Part shown: piece after piece, positions 21,297 to 33,020 of the stretch
How the letters are laid out: each line of letters starts with the position of its first letter
Position numbering within the stretch: position 1 is the first letter of the stretch
Origin: Dendrobium chrysotoxum
Taxonomy: Eukaryota; Streptophyta; Magnoliopsida; Asparagales; Orchidaceae
Length of the DNA: 64,000 nt
Reading direction: 5' to 3'
Assembly: GCA_019925795.1 (NCBI GenBank)
Contig: CM034314.1
Location: 15,744,657-15,808,656, forward strand
Program-made: the position numbers and the translations under genes
The notes under the pieces: model-generated
Told to the model about the DNA's origin: nothing
Database searches by the model: none
Seen by the model: the letters and a program-made list of their open reading frames with translations, nothing else

Positions 21297-24200
21297 CTTA
21301 TGAAATAGAATCAAACATCTGTCATGCTGCTCTCTCTCTTAGAGCACTGATTTTGCTGAATAATGTGGTGACTTATTTGCTAACATCTGACAGTTGACCT
21401 GCTACTATTTATGTAGAATTGCACCTATGATATCCTGGATATTTCCACTAATTCAACTCAAGTTCTGCAATAACTGTGAAACGAAATAAGGTATTATGGT
21501 ATCTTTAAATTGTATATCTACTATTCTCATCTCAATGTGATCAAGTGGCTTTGTGTGGAATATAAATGGGAGACATTTGTTTACTTGCCGGTTTTTTTCC
21601 TACCTTAGCTTTTTTCTATTAAAATTTTGATTTCACTAAATGCAGCTCGAGTTGCTTTTAATGTTCAACAGCACCTTTTCATTGCTCATATAGCTATATA
21701 CATATGTTCTTGAGGCTTGGCAGCAAACTTTTATTTATACTTATGCACATTGTGATGTTTTATTTAGTAAATCTCCCCTAGACGGTATATATAGAGGTTG
21801 CGCTGTCTCACTCGTCTGACATAAAGCTTCATGTTAATATTGCAAGGGAATGGATCTTTGTTATGTGTGGAATAGAATATAATTTGATCAAAAGTTCCCC
21901 ATCAGATTTTGGAATAAATAAAAATAAGGACACCACTACATCTCTACCCATTTTAACATTCAATGAGTATATACACTAGCTGTTGTAATATTGATGTGAA
22001 GCTTGTGGCCCATAAATATACCTTTCTCTCTTTTTGATTGGTTGATTCAACAAAATTCAGTAAATGCGTTTGCTCTTTTGTTAGAGATTGAGTCTTGCTA
22101 AGTTGCTTGTTGTTTCATCTTTATTTAATGTTGGGCAGTAGCTTCGTTTCTCCCTCTTACTCTTCCATCTGACTATGTGTCTTCAAATATCTCATTTGTT
22201 CAGCCCAGGATTTATGTTGGTGTTGAGGAGAAATGGATTTGAGCATATATATGTTAATATCACTCTAATATTATCAAGTATATCCATGTATGTATAAATT
22301 TATATGTATATAAATATGACATGCCTTTGTAACTTGAGCATTTTAGAATCATTGGAGCATGTTTTGGGGAAATAAGGAAGACAAACCAGTAACGTGCTGG
22401 TATAAGATACGAGCTGGCTCGCAAGCCGGCTTGGCTCACTTACACCCATACTTATAATCGCCTTTGTTGCTTTAGCAATATAGTCGTAGTCAAGGATGAA
22501 GCAGGTTGAGACTATCAGTGCTTAAACCCCATCCTCCAAGCTATTGTAGTTGAAGCTTTGTCAGTCATTTTGAAGGTCTTTCATTGAGACTTCAAATGCT
22601 ATCCTATGAGAAACACTATAATGGTTGATGCTTAAGATGATTTTTCGTTGGAATAAACCCAACCAATGAATATGGGTCAATGGAAAATTGGAGCAAGAAA
22701 TCGATGGAGGGTTCTTTATAGGATAGGGAGAATTTTTTTTGTAGAGGATATGGAAAGTGTTACTGAGAATTGAGATAAATTCATTAGTAGAGTGAGAATG
22801 ATGATTAGAGAGATGAGGAAGCTTGGTAGAAGATAGAGGGATAAGCAGATGAAGGGGAATTAGGATTGATGGTGTGTAGGTTAGACTGAGGAGAGGTGAG
22901 GAATGGTAGAGAGGTGGAAGAGAAGGGCAAAAGGGGGAGGGAAGGAATATTAATTTTATATCCTGAAAAGCTATGGATTTAATGTTGCATGTTTATTTTG
23001 ATTTTAAGTTCAAAGATGCATATTTTCTTGAATGATTGACTTGTATAACTTCCTTATATGATATATTTCTCGCATGAGCATTTTTACTATTGATCGTATA
23101 AATGATTCTAGAACCTTATATATGGTAGTATTTTTTGAATTTTGAAATAGTAAAAAATGTACTATGTTTGACTCCGGCTTGAGTTCAAGGCTAGGTACCA
23201 GAGTTATGATTTTTCGGAAGTGGATTTTGGGCTTATTTGGAGAGCTGCCATTTAGAGATGTGGGCCAGATTGTTTCTTTTAAACTTTTTATTGATCTTCC
23301 TAAGAGGCATTAGTGTATGATAAACTTCATCACTTTGTGTCATTTAACTTGCATGGCCTTTGATTCATGGTAGGAGTGCCTAGATGTTATGGCTAAGTTT
23401 TTGGGATTAAGGGGCCTTAGGTTGAGGTGTTTACCGAGAACTATTACTATTTGATATTTTTTGATGCCTATGTGTGAGTGTTGAAAGGAGAAGGGGGTGA
23501 GGCTTCAAGAGAGAATCTAAGGATTTCTTTTGTATTTTGAATAATTAACCTTTAAGCTAGCGTAGAGCACAAAAGGCTTCCTTTTTTTGCATACTTATAT
23601 TGGATATGACTTAATTATGCATATGAAAATGGTTATGAATATATTATGTGATGGAAAACTCTTTCATTTTGCTTCACATATGATTTACAAATGGTTTTCA
23701 TGATAATATTCTTGCTAACATATTGGTGGCATGTTATAATTGATGTGATTCATAGCTTGTGCTAACATAGTGATTATATGTTTCTTGCCATGATTGATAC
23801 CTCATCATTATATGATGAGATGATATGCAAAGATTAGCTATGAAATGTCATGTGCAATTTAATAGGCTGTCAATTAATCATGCATAAGGATAAGTCAACA
23901 AGTGTTATCCAAATGATAGGTAAAAAAGGGCATGGCGGTTGGTCTTTTGATTTGGTAGTGATGTGCAATTGTTGTGTCCATTTAAAGAGTTTGGGTTCAA
24001 CTTAAGTTGTTATGATGTTGATTTCAATGTGTTGATCAAGTATTGTTTGATTATAGTGTTTCTCATTTCTTTATACTTGAGAAACTTTTTCCAAGAACTA
24101 TGATTGAAGCTTATTTATTTGTAATGTGAATTATCTATCATATTGCTATTGGGGGATTATATATATTCAAGTTGTATATTTTATTTGTTAATTTAATATT

Positions 24201-25448
24201 TATAGGAAAAAATTAGATTGATTTATTGGAAGAAGAGTATTAGATTGTATATGATAGGTGAAAAGAACATTTTTTTCAAGGTAAGAAAGGAGTAAAGTCT
24301 TTAGTAGCTACTTATATGCAAATTAGTGAATGGATTAGTAATTTAGGCAACAAGCGGTGGTTGGTGGTTGTTAGTAGCGATTTGTAATGACAGTAGAAGA
24401 GAACTTATAGTGTGCTTGAAAATCTACCAAAACTAACGATTTTCAAATATCTTAGAATTGAACTAGATGATGCATTCCAAATACTTCAGAATTTTACTCT
24501 GTATTTTTTGTACTTAATATCAAGCATCAATATTTTCAATCAACAACATTTGGAATACTTTACGCACCTTTTACTTAAAACTAAATGACCCCTTGATGAA
24601 TTTTGGGTCTAAAGTATTCAAAATGCATCCATTTTAGAAATAAGTTGTTTGGTTTTAATGAAAAATGAGTTCAATGTAAAATTTTGAAGAATTTGAGATC
24701 CATCATTTAATTCATTTTCACGTATTCCAAATGCACCGCAAGAATAAAGCTTCTCTTGCCATCATTGCAGTCCGCCACCATCACCAGTCAACCACCATAG
24801 GCCGCTCATTGACCACACTAACCACCGTCTGACAGGCACTGCACCACGGCTACCCACCGCTCTTTGCCACCATGACTGCCACTACTAGCTTTACGCTGAA
24901 TTTATTTTTCTTTAAACAAAATATAAAAAAAGTTATCTTTTGCATTTGTTTTAAACTCTATCAAACAACTCTAAACATTTTAATTACGTCATATTTACTT
25001 TATAAATTTTTCAATTTTATTTTGCATTTTCTTTTTAGCTAAATAAACATCTTCTAAACTCAAACCAATTTATAAGCTTAAGTAATGTTACGCACAATGC
25101 CAAGTCAAAGACTTGATTGATACTCTAAAATGCATGGTAATGCTTTGTATTGTTGTGAAATTCATGCTAAAGCTTAGGAATGATCAATCGTTCTTAATTA
25201 GGCACAACTTGTTTCATAACCTAAATGTGCTTGTCCGCAGTAAAATTCATACTTAGGCATTAATGAACGCAATTGATCAATGCTCTGAATTAAATTTCAT
25301 ACTTAGGAATTAATGAATCAGATGGATCAATGATCTAAATTATCAAGCATTGGGTTGAGGGCTTGTCATTCAAATTTGGAGGGAGCAAAATATTCCTTCA
25401 AAACTATGCTAAGGTATAAAAACACTCAAGGCTTTCTCTTAACTTGAA
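21297..25448. other. Long gene-free stretch
   Basis: I find no open frame or gene motif. At 22406-22450 a fragment resembles a hAT end of the kind at 40810-40845 ('gctggctcgc..' then 'ggcttggctcacttacaccc'). 22690-22950 is strongly purine-rich (G and A), as in some LTR leaders. 24750-24880 is C-rich with 'ccaccat' words. None of these supports a specific call. Confidence 0.4.
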
Positions 25449-26163
25449 TTCATCATCAGTAGCATTATTTCAATTATATTAGGTCGATTTTATGAATTTA
25501 TATTTTTTACTCGTTCATATTGAGTGTTATTTGAGGTGTTAAGCCTGTTTGTTTCAAATCATTTTAAACTTTTTTAAAGTAAAAGCTCAAAATAGTCCCT
25601 CACCTATTAATAAATATTCAATTTAGTTTCAAAGTTTCGCATTGTCTTATTTTAGTTTCTAGATTATTAGAAATTGAACCAATTTAGTCTCAAAGCCTTA
25701 AATAAGAGTTAAATTTAACTCCAAAGTTAATATGAAGGGTATTTTAGGTATTACAAGTGGATATGAGATTACATTGTTTACGTTATTCTATTTATTATTT
25801 AATAAATTATAGTATATATTTAATCTACTACATAATAAAGTCGAATAAATAGTGAAAAATTTAATTTTTCTTAAAACAAAATCTAACGTTGCTCTTCTTT
25901 TCCATATTTTTTAATATAAAATGAAATGTTTTTTTAATAATTTTTAAATAAATCTCATTAATCACTCTACAATTCTTTCATTTACATTACCTTCAAAGCA
26001 ACTACTGATCAGGTTTTATTAATAAGAAGGAAAGTTTATCTGATCTTCACTGTCTCATATGTTCTCTGTTCACAATGAAATAAAACTCACTTTCTCATCA
26101 ACCAAAAAAAATGAAGAAATTTTGATGCTTAATTATTATAATAAATTCTAAGGAAAAAATGAC

Positions 26164-29153
26164 AACAACAACAACAATAATATCAAGCCTTTGTCCCACT
26201 ACGTGGGGTTGGCTACATGAATTCTTTTTCTCCATTGTGTCCAGTTAAAAGTCAAATTCTCGTTTAAATCTAATAAAGAAATATCATTTCTAATATTTTC
26301 AAACCAAGTCTTTTTAGGTCTACCTCTACTCTTCTTAAGATAAGTCAAATTTAATACCTGTACTTTCCTAACCGGGTCATCGGAAGGCCGCCGTTTTATA
26401 TGACCAAACCATCTAAGGTGACTCTCTCTAATCTTATCTTCCATTGGAGCTACTCCAACCTTTTCACGTATATGCTCATTTCGTATCCTATCTCTAAGGG
26501 TAAAGCCACTCATCCACCTGAGCATCCTCATCTCTGCAACACTTAACTTAGTATTATGCTTCTCTTTTAATGGCCAACATTCGACACCATAAAGCATTGC
26601 AGGTCTCACCACCATCTTATTGAATTTTCCTTTAAGTTTGAGGGGGACTTTTCTATCACACAACAAGCCCAATGTCTTCCTCCACTTCAACCATCCAACT
26701 TGAATTCTACTGATAATATCCTCATCTATTTCACCATCACTCTGAACAATAGATCCAAGATATCTAAAACATGTACTCTTATTAATGACTTGATCGCCCA
26801 AAGTCACAATCCCCTCACTAGGTCTATTACTACTAAAATTGTACTCCATATATTCCATTTTAGATCTACTCAAGCGAAAACCTTTAGACTCTAAAGTTGA
26901 CCTCCATAATTCAAGTTTACCTTCAACTCCTTCTCTAGTCTTATCAACAAGAATATCATTAGCAAAAAGCATACACCAAGGTACATCCTCTTGCAAATGT
27001 CTGGTGAGAACATCCATGACTAAAGCAAAAAGATATGGGCTTAAGACTGATCCTTGATGTAATCCAACCGAAATTGGAAAATACTTGGTCAAACCACCTT
27101 GTGTTTGAACACAAATAATAGCTCCTGCATACATATCTTTAATGATTTGAATATAAGTATTATTAACTCCTTTCTTTTCAAGAACTCTCCATAGCACTTC
27201 TCTTGAAACTTTATCAATGCTTTCTCTAAATCAATAAATATCATATGTAGATCCTTCTTATTCTCTCTATATTTCTCCATCAAACCTCTCAATAAATGTA
27301 TGACTTCCATAGTATACCTACCTAACATGAATCCAAATTGATTTTGAGAAACATTAGTATCACGCCGCAACCTACGCTCCATAACTCGCTCCCATAGTTT
27401 TAAAGTATGACACATTAACTTAATTCCTCTATAATTCGCACAATCTTTTGCATCATCTTTATTCTTAAAAATAAGAATTAACACACTCATTCTCCACTCA
27501 TCAGGCATATTTTTAGTCTTTAAAATAATATTAAAAAGTTTAGTAAGCCAAGAAATTTCTTCATCTCCTAAGCATTTTCACACCTCTATTGTAATATCAT
27601 CAAGTTCAACAGCTTTTCCACCCTTCATTTTCTTTAAAGCTTCTCTAACTTTGGTTTTACTAATACGCCGATAAAAACATAAATATCTATTTTCATTTAG
27701 GGTGCGAAGGTCACTAAAGTCAATCTTATTTTCACATTCTTCATTAAAAAGTTTAGCAAAATATCTCATCCACCTTTGTTGAATATCATCTTTTTGATCT
27801 TTATCCTTAATACACTTCACTTGAACTAAATCCTTACTGCTCCTATCTCTTTATTTGACTAACTTATACATATATTTTTCTCCCTCCTTAGTATCTAATC
27901 TATTATAAAAATTATTAAAAGCTAAGATCTTTGCATCATATATTGCTTTCTTAGATTCCTTACGTGCCTCTTTATATATTTCCCAATTATTAGAATTTTT
28001 ATATTTAAACCAATTTTATAACAAATCTTTTTTTTTTTTTCTTGCACATTTGGATTCCACCACCAACTATTTTTACTATTAGGAGTTTTTTCCTTTGATA
28101 CTCCAAGCACATCTTTCGCAATATTCTTAATATCACTAGTCATTTTATCCCACATAAGATTAGCATCCTCATGCACAGATAAAATATTAAGATCTAAATC
28201 TTACTCTCAAAAATATTTTTGTTAATATTTTTTAAATGCCCCCATCTAATCCTAGAAAATTGTTTTACTTTATTTTTTATTTTCAGCCATTTTATCTTAA
28301 AGTCCAAAACTAATAATCGATGTTGGGTACATAAATTTTCACTCAGAATAACTTTACAATCTTTGCAATCTAAACGATCTAATTTTCTTATAAGAAAATA
28401 ATCAATCTGAGTTATATTATATCCATTTTTATAAGTGATGAGATGCTCATCTCTTTTCTTAAATAAGGTATTAGCAATTAAAAAATTATAAGCAAAAAAA
28501 AAAATTTAATATGATCTTACTACCTTCATTTGTCATTCCAAACCCATGGCCACTATAAATGCTTTTATAATCATCTATCTCTCTACCAACATATTCATTT
28601 AAATCTCTTCCAATAAAAACTTTTTCTTCAAGAGGTATTTTTTGTATTAATTCTTTTAAGTCATTTCAAAATTTTAATTTTGAACCCATATCCAAACCTA
28701 CTTGAGGAGCATAAGGACTTATAATATTAACAACCTTAGCATCAACAATAATCTTTAAAGCTATAATTCTATCTCCATTCTATTAATTTTTATAATATTA
28801 TCATTCAAACTCTTATCTATAATCACGTCTACACCATTTCTAGTACGACTCTTACCCGAATATTATAGTTTAAATTCTAAACTATCAATCTCCTTAGCCT
28901 TCTCTCCAACCCATTTAGTTTTCTGAATGCACAGAATATTTATCTTCCTATGAATCATAATATCTATTAATTCCATTAATTTTCCTATAAGGGAACCTAT
29001 ATTCCAAGTTCATATCCTAATTTTAGTTTCATGGATTAGCTTCTTTTCCCACATCCATACTTGATGTGGGAACCTTTATTATTTAACACTGCACCAGTGT
29101 CGGTGCAGCGGCCCTTGTACACTTGTTGCTGTATTCAGGCCATATCCTAAACC
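26164..29153 (-). mobile_element. RTE-type LINE with 16-bp target-site duplication
   Basis: A perfect 16-bp duplication, CTAAGGAAAAAATGAC, flanks it at 26148-26163 and 29154-29169. On the minus strand the element starts near 29153, reads an AP-endonuclease region and then RT, and ends in a (TTG)n tail at 26164-26180 after 'gtagccaaccccacgtag'. This is the 3' end shared with the truncated copy at 49551-49963. About 3.0 kb is close to full length for a plant RTE element. Confidence 0.85.
26199..29050 (-). pseudogene. RTE LINE endonuclease-reverse transcriptase ORF, inactivated
   Basis: Minus-strand frames give endonuclease text at 29030-28800 ('TWNIGSL.GK', then 'ILCIQ.TKW'), a linker at 28176-27580, and the RT at 27508-26199. 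RT motifs include 'YRGIKLM', 'RGLMEKYRE', 'DLHMIFIDLEKA', 'GLHQGSVLSPYLFALVMD' and 'CMLFANDI'. The last should be FADD: the codon at 26960-26958 is AAT (Asn) where an Asp is needed for catalysis. A small deletion near 27222 shifts the frame just after 'IDLEKA'. Further stops occur in the endonuclease. The intact 332-codon stretch 27197-26199 runs to the natural C-terminus ('WRKRIHVANPT'). Confidence 0.8.
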
Positions 29154-29250
29154 CTAAGGAAAAAATGACTAAAGTTAAATAATTTTTTTAAACCCATTCA
29201 AGTAGCTACTCAAACTAATACATACAACATAAATAAATACAATTATGAAC

Positions 29251-30336
29251 CATGGTTTAAAAAATTGTTCGAGGCGCACAATGAGCGCCTCGAGGCTTAA
29301 GCCTCGCTAGCGCTAGTAAGGCTTACAATTTTTTTAGACGAGGCGCACACCTCCAGGCTTAACTCCTCGAGGTGTTTCGAGGCAGTGCCTCATTATAGTT
29401 AAGTTTTATAATTTTTTATTATATATTATTATTAATAATAAGTATACTTTATTCTATTATAAAAAGAAAAGGAATCAATTAGCTATAGGACGAATGACCA
29501 AGGTCGAATGATTGTGTTATGTTTAATAAAAATTTGAAAGATAAACCCTTCAAATTATAGAGGCGAATAACTAGTGATGATGAAATAAATCTTTTGGTTG
29601 CTAATGATATATTTTCTAATGATTAATGGATAATAGCAAAAATTAGTAAAAGATTTAAAAATGAAAATGGAGGAATGTGTTTGATGATGAGAAGAATGAA
29701 AATATCAATGCTAATATTAAAATGATTACTGAATTGATAATAACTTCTTCACAAGTAATTTAAAAAAAGTAATAAAGTGGAGTTCAAACTTTAAAAAAAA
29801 ATATCAATGGTATTTAAATATAATGGATTACTTTGTTGTGTTATTAATGTGTTGCTTTGTTTTATATTACATTAAATCCAATGTTATTTAATATGGAGAG
29901 TTGAAAAAAAATGTTATAATTGAAGAATGTTTAGAAGGCAACAATGAGTCAGAATTCGAAGATAATATAATTATTACATATGAGGGTTATTATGAAGAAT
30001 ATGAAAGTAAGAACAAGGCCGTCGTAGATTCTAATCTTAATGATATATTTAAGTTCTAAATAAGCGTTTACTTTGAATAACATTTTTAAAATTTTATTTT
30101 ATAATAACATCTAATATGATGATTTGTAGTTTATATCTTTATAATGATGACCCAAATAAATATGTTGATGTTTTATTTTATTTTTGTCATTTTTATGAAT
30201 TATTTGTAAATTCATGTATTTTTATTTTTTTGTTTTGAGGCTTACGCCTTGATCTGCCTCGAGGCTTACGCCTCGCCTTGCTGAGGCAAAACGCCTGCAA
30301 AATACCTCTATTCCTGATTTCGTCTTTTAAAACCTT
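29251..30336. mobile_element. hAT-like non-autonomous element inside the Mutator-like element
   Basis: The ends are imperfect inverted repeats (left CATGGTTTAAAA, complement of right AAGGTTTTAAAA). They are flanked by ATTATGAAC at 29242-29250 and 30337-30345, giving an 8-9 bp target duplication as expected for hAT. Both subterminal regions are packed with GAGGC/GCCTC words (29270-29395 and 30235-30305), a familiar feature of plant hAT derivatives. The AT-rich core shows no transposase that I can recognise. Confidence 0.75.
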
Positions 30337-30357
30337 ATTATGAACGAATAATTCCTA

Positions 30358-30417
30358 ACATTAATCATATGAATGGAGGATATTAAGACATTAATCGTAT
30401 GAATGGAGGATATTAAG
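30358..30417. repeat. Tandem duplication of a 30-bp unit
   Basis: Two adjacent units carry 'acattaatc(a/g)tatgaa' followed by 'tggaggatattaag'. They differ at one base. The duplication lies in the Mutator-like element just outside the hAT insertion. Confidence 0.75.
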
Positions 30418-30429
30418 AAGTTAAGTAAA

Positions 30430-30800
30430 TCTAGCATTAACTGTGTCTCTGTGGATGTCGCGTCTCTGTCTCTGGGTGAATTGCATGGTCATCGCTCAAG
30501 GTATCTCGCAACAGTCTCTGTCTCTGTCTCTGGAGATCGCTCGCGGTCTTCGTCTTTGGCTATCGTGAGATGCAAATTGCTCGTCGTCTCCTTCTCTAGC
30601 TATCGCTTGTGGTCACACGTCGTCCTGCTCGCACCACGTCCCTCAAGGCCTCTAGCATCTAGCTTGCAGCACGTGGTCGTCATGCTCGCGGCCCCTATAT
30701 GTCGCAGTACGTCGCCTTGCTCGCAGCTGCAGGTCTTCCCCCTCGCACCATTCGATCTCCAGTTCCATCTCCGAAAAATTATAGAGGGAAGACAAGGGTA
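30430..30800. other. GC-rich cargo of the Mutator-like element
   Basis: In contrast to its AT-rich host this 370-bp block is rich in CG, 'ctctgtctctg' repeats and 'cgtcgt'/'gctcgc' words. A 132-codon plus-strand frame spans it, and a minus-strand frame overlaps it, but neither resembles a known protein. It could be a captured gene fragment, as in Pack-MULEs, or a former 5' UTR. Confidence 0.4.
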
Positions 30801-31151
30801 GGTAAAGAAGTATTATCCTAAAATACCCCAAAGAACTGAACGCTTGCGGGCTTCTTCTATTAATTTGAACCGAAAATTTAATAGAGGGATCAAATTGGTC
30901 AATTTCTATTAGTCGAGGGACTAAAATGGGGCACTGTAAAATTCTAGGACTATATTGAACATTTATCAATAGTCAGTGGACTATTTTGAGCTTTTACTCA
31001 ACTTTTTTATTATCATAGGTTTAACCTTCCCCTTTTTAATCCTATAGCATTTATGCTATCAACCTATCTAATTGGTACATTTTCTATCATTTGTTGTACA
31101 TATCTAAATCCTTTAATATATTTTCAATTATTTTACCGACAATAGATATTA

Positions 31152-32101
31152 CTAGGGCTGCAAACGAACCGAACCGAGCCGAGCTTTGACCTGTTCGAGT
31201 TCGGGCTCGTTTGATAGAATCGAGCTCAAGCTCGGCTCGAAGCTCGTCGAGCTTCTTGGACAGCTGTTCGAGTTCGAGCTCGTTTAGAACTCCCATGTTC
31301 GAGCTCGGCTCGTGTTCGAGTTTGGCTCGTTTAATTTCGAGCTTATCGAGCCTCTTCTAGAGCGGCTCGTGAACAAGCCAACTGAGCTGACCGCAATTAA
31401 TAAAATAAATTTATTTATTTCAAGCCGAGTAGCTCGATGCTATACTACACAGGAAGACCTGCCCTGCTGCAGCTCACTCGATGCTGTCCACTGCTCGTCG
31501 AGTGAGCTGCAGCTGTATTTGTTTTTATGTAGAGAAATCTTTCAATTCCAGGCGGTGTGGGACTAAACCCTCCCCTACATTTTTTTTTGACTTTCCTGTA
31601 GGCCACGGAGGAGAGAGAGAGAGGAAGGCGGGCTACTGGCGGGAGTTTAAAATCGCAAAAATTAAGAGAGAGAGAGAGGCGGGATAGGGAAAATTTTTTA
31701 AAAATATTAATATATATATATATATATCTTATTAATTAAATAACGTTATAATAGTTAAATAATGTTAAATATATTATTAGTTATACAATAATATAAATGA
31801 GCTTAGTTATAAATGTTTAAATATCTTTTTAGTTAATAGTTAAATATTTTTTAAAATTAAATAAGACATAATCGAGCTTTTTAATCGAGTTTCTTAACGA
31901 GCATGTTTACGAGCTCTAAATGATCTTGTTCGTGAACATAAACGAGCCGAAGGTCAGGGTGTTCAAGATTGTTTATTTAGCTATCGAGTATTGTCAAAGT
32001 TGTTCAAGCTTGTTCATTTACCTTATCAAACGAACATAAGTGAGCCCTTATCGAGCCGAGCCACGAGTAGCTTGTCGAACGCTCGGTTCATTTGCAGCCC
32101 T
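31152..32101. mobile_element. hAT-like non-autonomous element inserted in the old LINE
   Basis: A perfect 8-bp duplication AGATATTA flanks it at 31144-31151 and 32102-32109. The ends are inverted: the left reads CTAGGGCTGCAAACGAACCG, and the right ends in the complement of a CGGTTCATTTGCAGCCCT-like sequence. Subterminal regions are full of GAGCTCG/CGAGCC words. The core holds a perfect 16-bp hairpin at 31466-31513, a GA microsatellite at 31610-31680 and an (AT)n run near 31711. There is no transposase. On either side of it the old LINE frame resumes. Confidence 0.85.
31466..31513. repeat. Perfect 16-bp hairpin
   Basis: Arms GCTGCAGCTCACTCGA (31466-31481) and its exact complement (31498-31513) flank a 16-base loop. 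It lies in the middle of the hAT-like element. Confidence 0.9.
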
Positions 32102-32690
32102 AGATATTATCCAAAAAATTATTTAACAAAATTTTTCCTTAATTCATCCTTCCTAATTTTGTCACATATTCATGTTAACATTCTTGGCTACCTTCTGCTT
32201 GATTGTCAATGATTTTTTTTTCTAACACTTGGACCTATACAATATTATTGGTTTAATAGCAGCTTTATTAAATTCACCTTCAATTTCTATGATATACTTT
32301 TATCACGCAATATTCCTTAGGTTTTCTTCTACTTTTTTTTTTTCACTCGGTCTTAACTTTTAAAGTTATATCCTCATTTATATTTGCATTCGTGAATATA
32401 ATAGATCTAAAATACTTAAATCTATTGCTTCACAGTGACTTCAATTTTTTTTAATATTTTGAATAATTCTTAGCTTCGGATCCATTAAAATTGCAAATGA
32501 TATATTTAGGCTTTATTCTAATAATTCTAAGCATTTATCTTCTAAATATTTTTTTCATCCTCTAACATTTCATTTATTTCTACAAATATCTCTCCAATTA
32601 GAACCATTGCATCTACAAAATTCATATACAAGACACCTCGTTTTGAATATTCTTTATAAGCACATCCTTCACTAATATCTCACTTTGAAA

Positions 32691-33020
32691 TAATAACAAA
32701 GATGCAGTTATCCAATAACTATATAACTATTCAACTAATAAGCAAATTCAGAGAACCCGTAATTAATCTTATCTGAAAAAACAAATATATTTATCCAGTA
32801 ACTATATGCTATCATGTAATAGTAACTATATGCTATCATGTAATAGCCTGGTTGAGGGTATCAATAATCATTTGCTATCTGAGAATAGCCAGATAAATTA
32901 TGAAATAACCATATGTTATTAGATATTAACCAAATTTGGGGAACCTATAATCAGATCTGTTAGGCAATATTCAGATGCTATTATTTAATAACCATAGGCC
33001 GCCAGGCAATAATGATATGT
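32691..33020. repeat. Degenerate short-unit repeat region
   Basis: The words 'taactatatgctatcatg', 'aataaccatatgttatt' and 'caataatgatatg' recur at irregular spacing. One unit of about 24 bp is duplicated in tandem at 32797-32846. There is no coding frame. Confidence 0.5.

Larger units (their letters stand above)
25577..30999. mobile_element. Mutator-like non-autonomous element inserted in the old LINE
   Basis: Terminal inverted repeats of about 120 bp: the left end (25577-25697) and the complement of the right end (30999-30875) both read RAGTAAAAGCTCAAAATAGT and stay alignable through 'attttagt' and 'agaaattga' words. The flanks carry an identical 10-bp duplication, AACTTTTTTA, at 25567-25576 and 31000-31009, within the 8-11 bp typical of Mutator-like elements. 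No transposase is seen. The 5.4-kb length includes a 3.0-kb LINE and a 1.1-kb hAT element, so the original was about 1.3 kb. Confidence 0.75.
25449..32690 (-). mobile_element. Old RTE-type LINE, split into three segments by later insertions
   Basis: The element reads on the minus strand in segments 32690-32102, 31151-31010 and 25576-25449. Segment one carries diverged RT text ('NIQNEV', 'FKYF.SIIFTNANINEDI', 'KFNKAAIKPIILY'-like). Segment two continues with 'DSINAIGLKRGR'. Segment three resumes the same domain after the Mutator-like insertion with 'KKV.NDLKQTGLTPQITLN', and ends in a TGATGATGA-type tail. These blocks match, in order, the C-terminal RT region of the better-preserved LINE at 26164-29153. 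Frames are broken by stops. The 5' half and endonuclease are absent. Confidence 0.6.

Noticed and set aside
30403..30969. Overlapping frames of 132 and 105 codons on opposite strands
   Set aside because: No known motif; they arise from GC-rich sequence with few stops inside a transposon.
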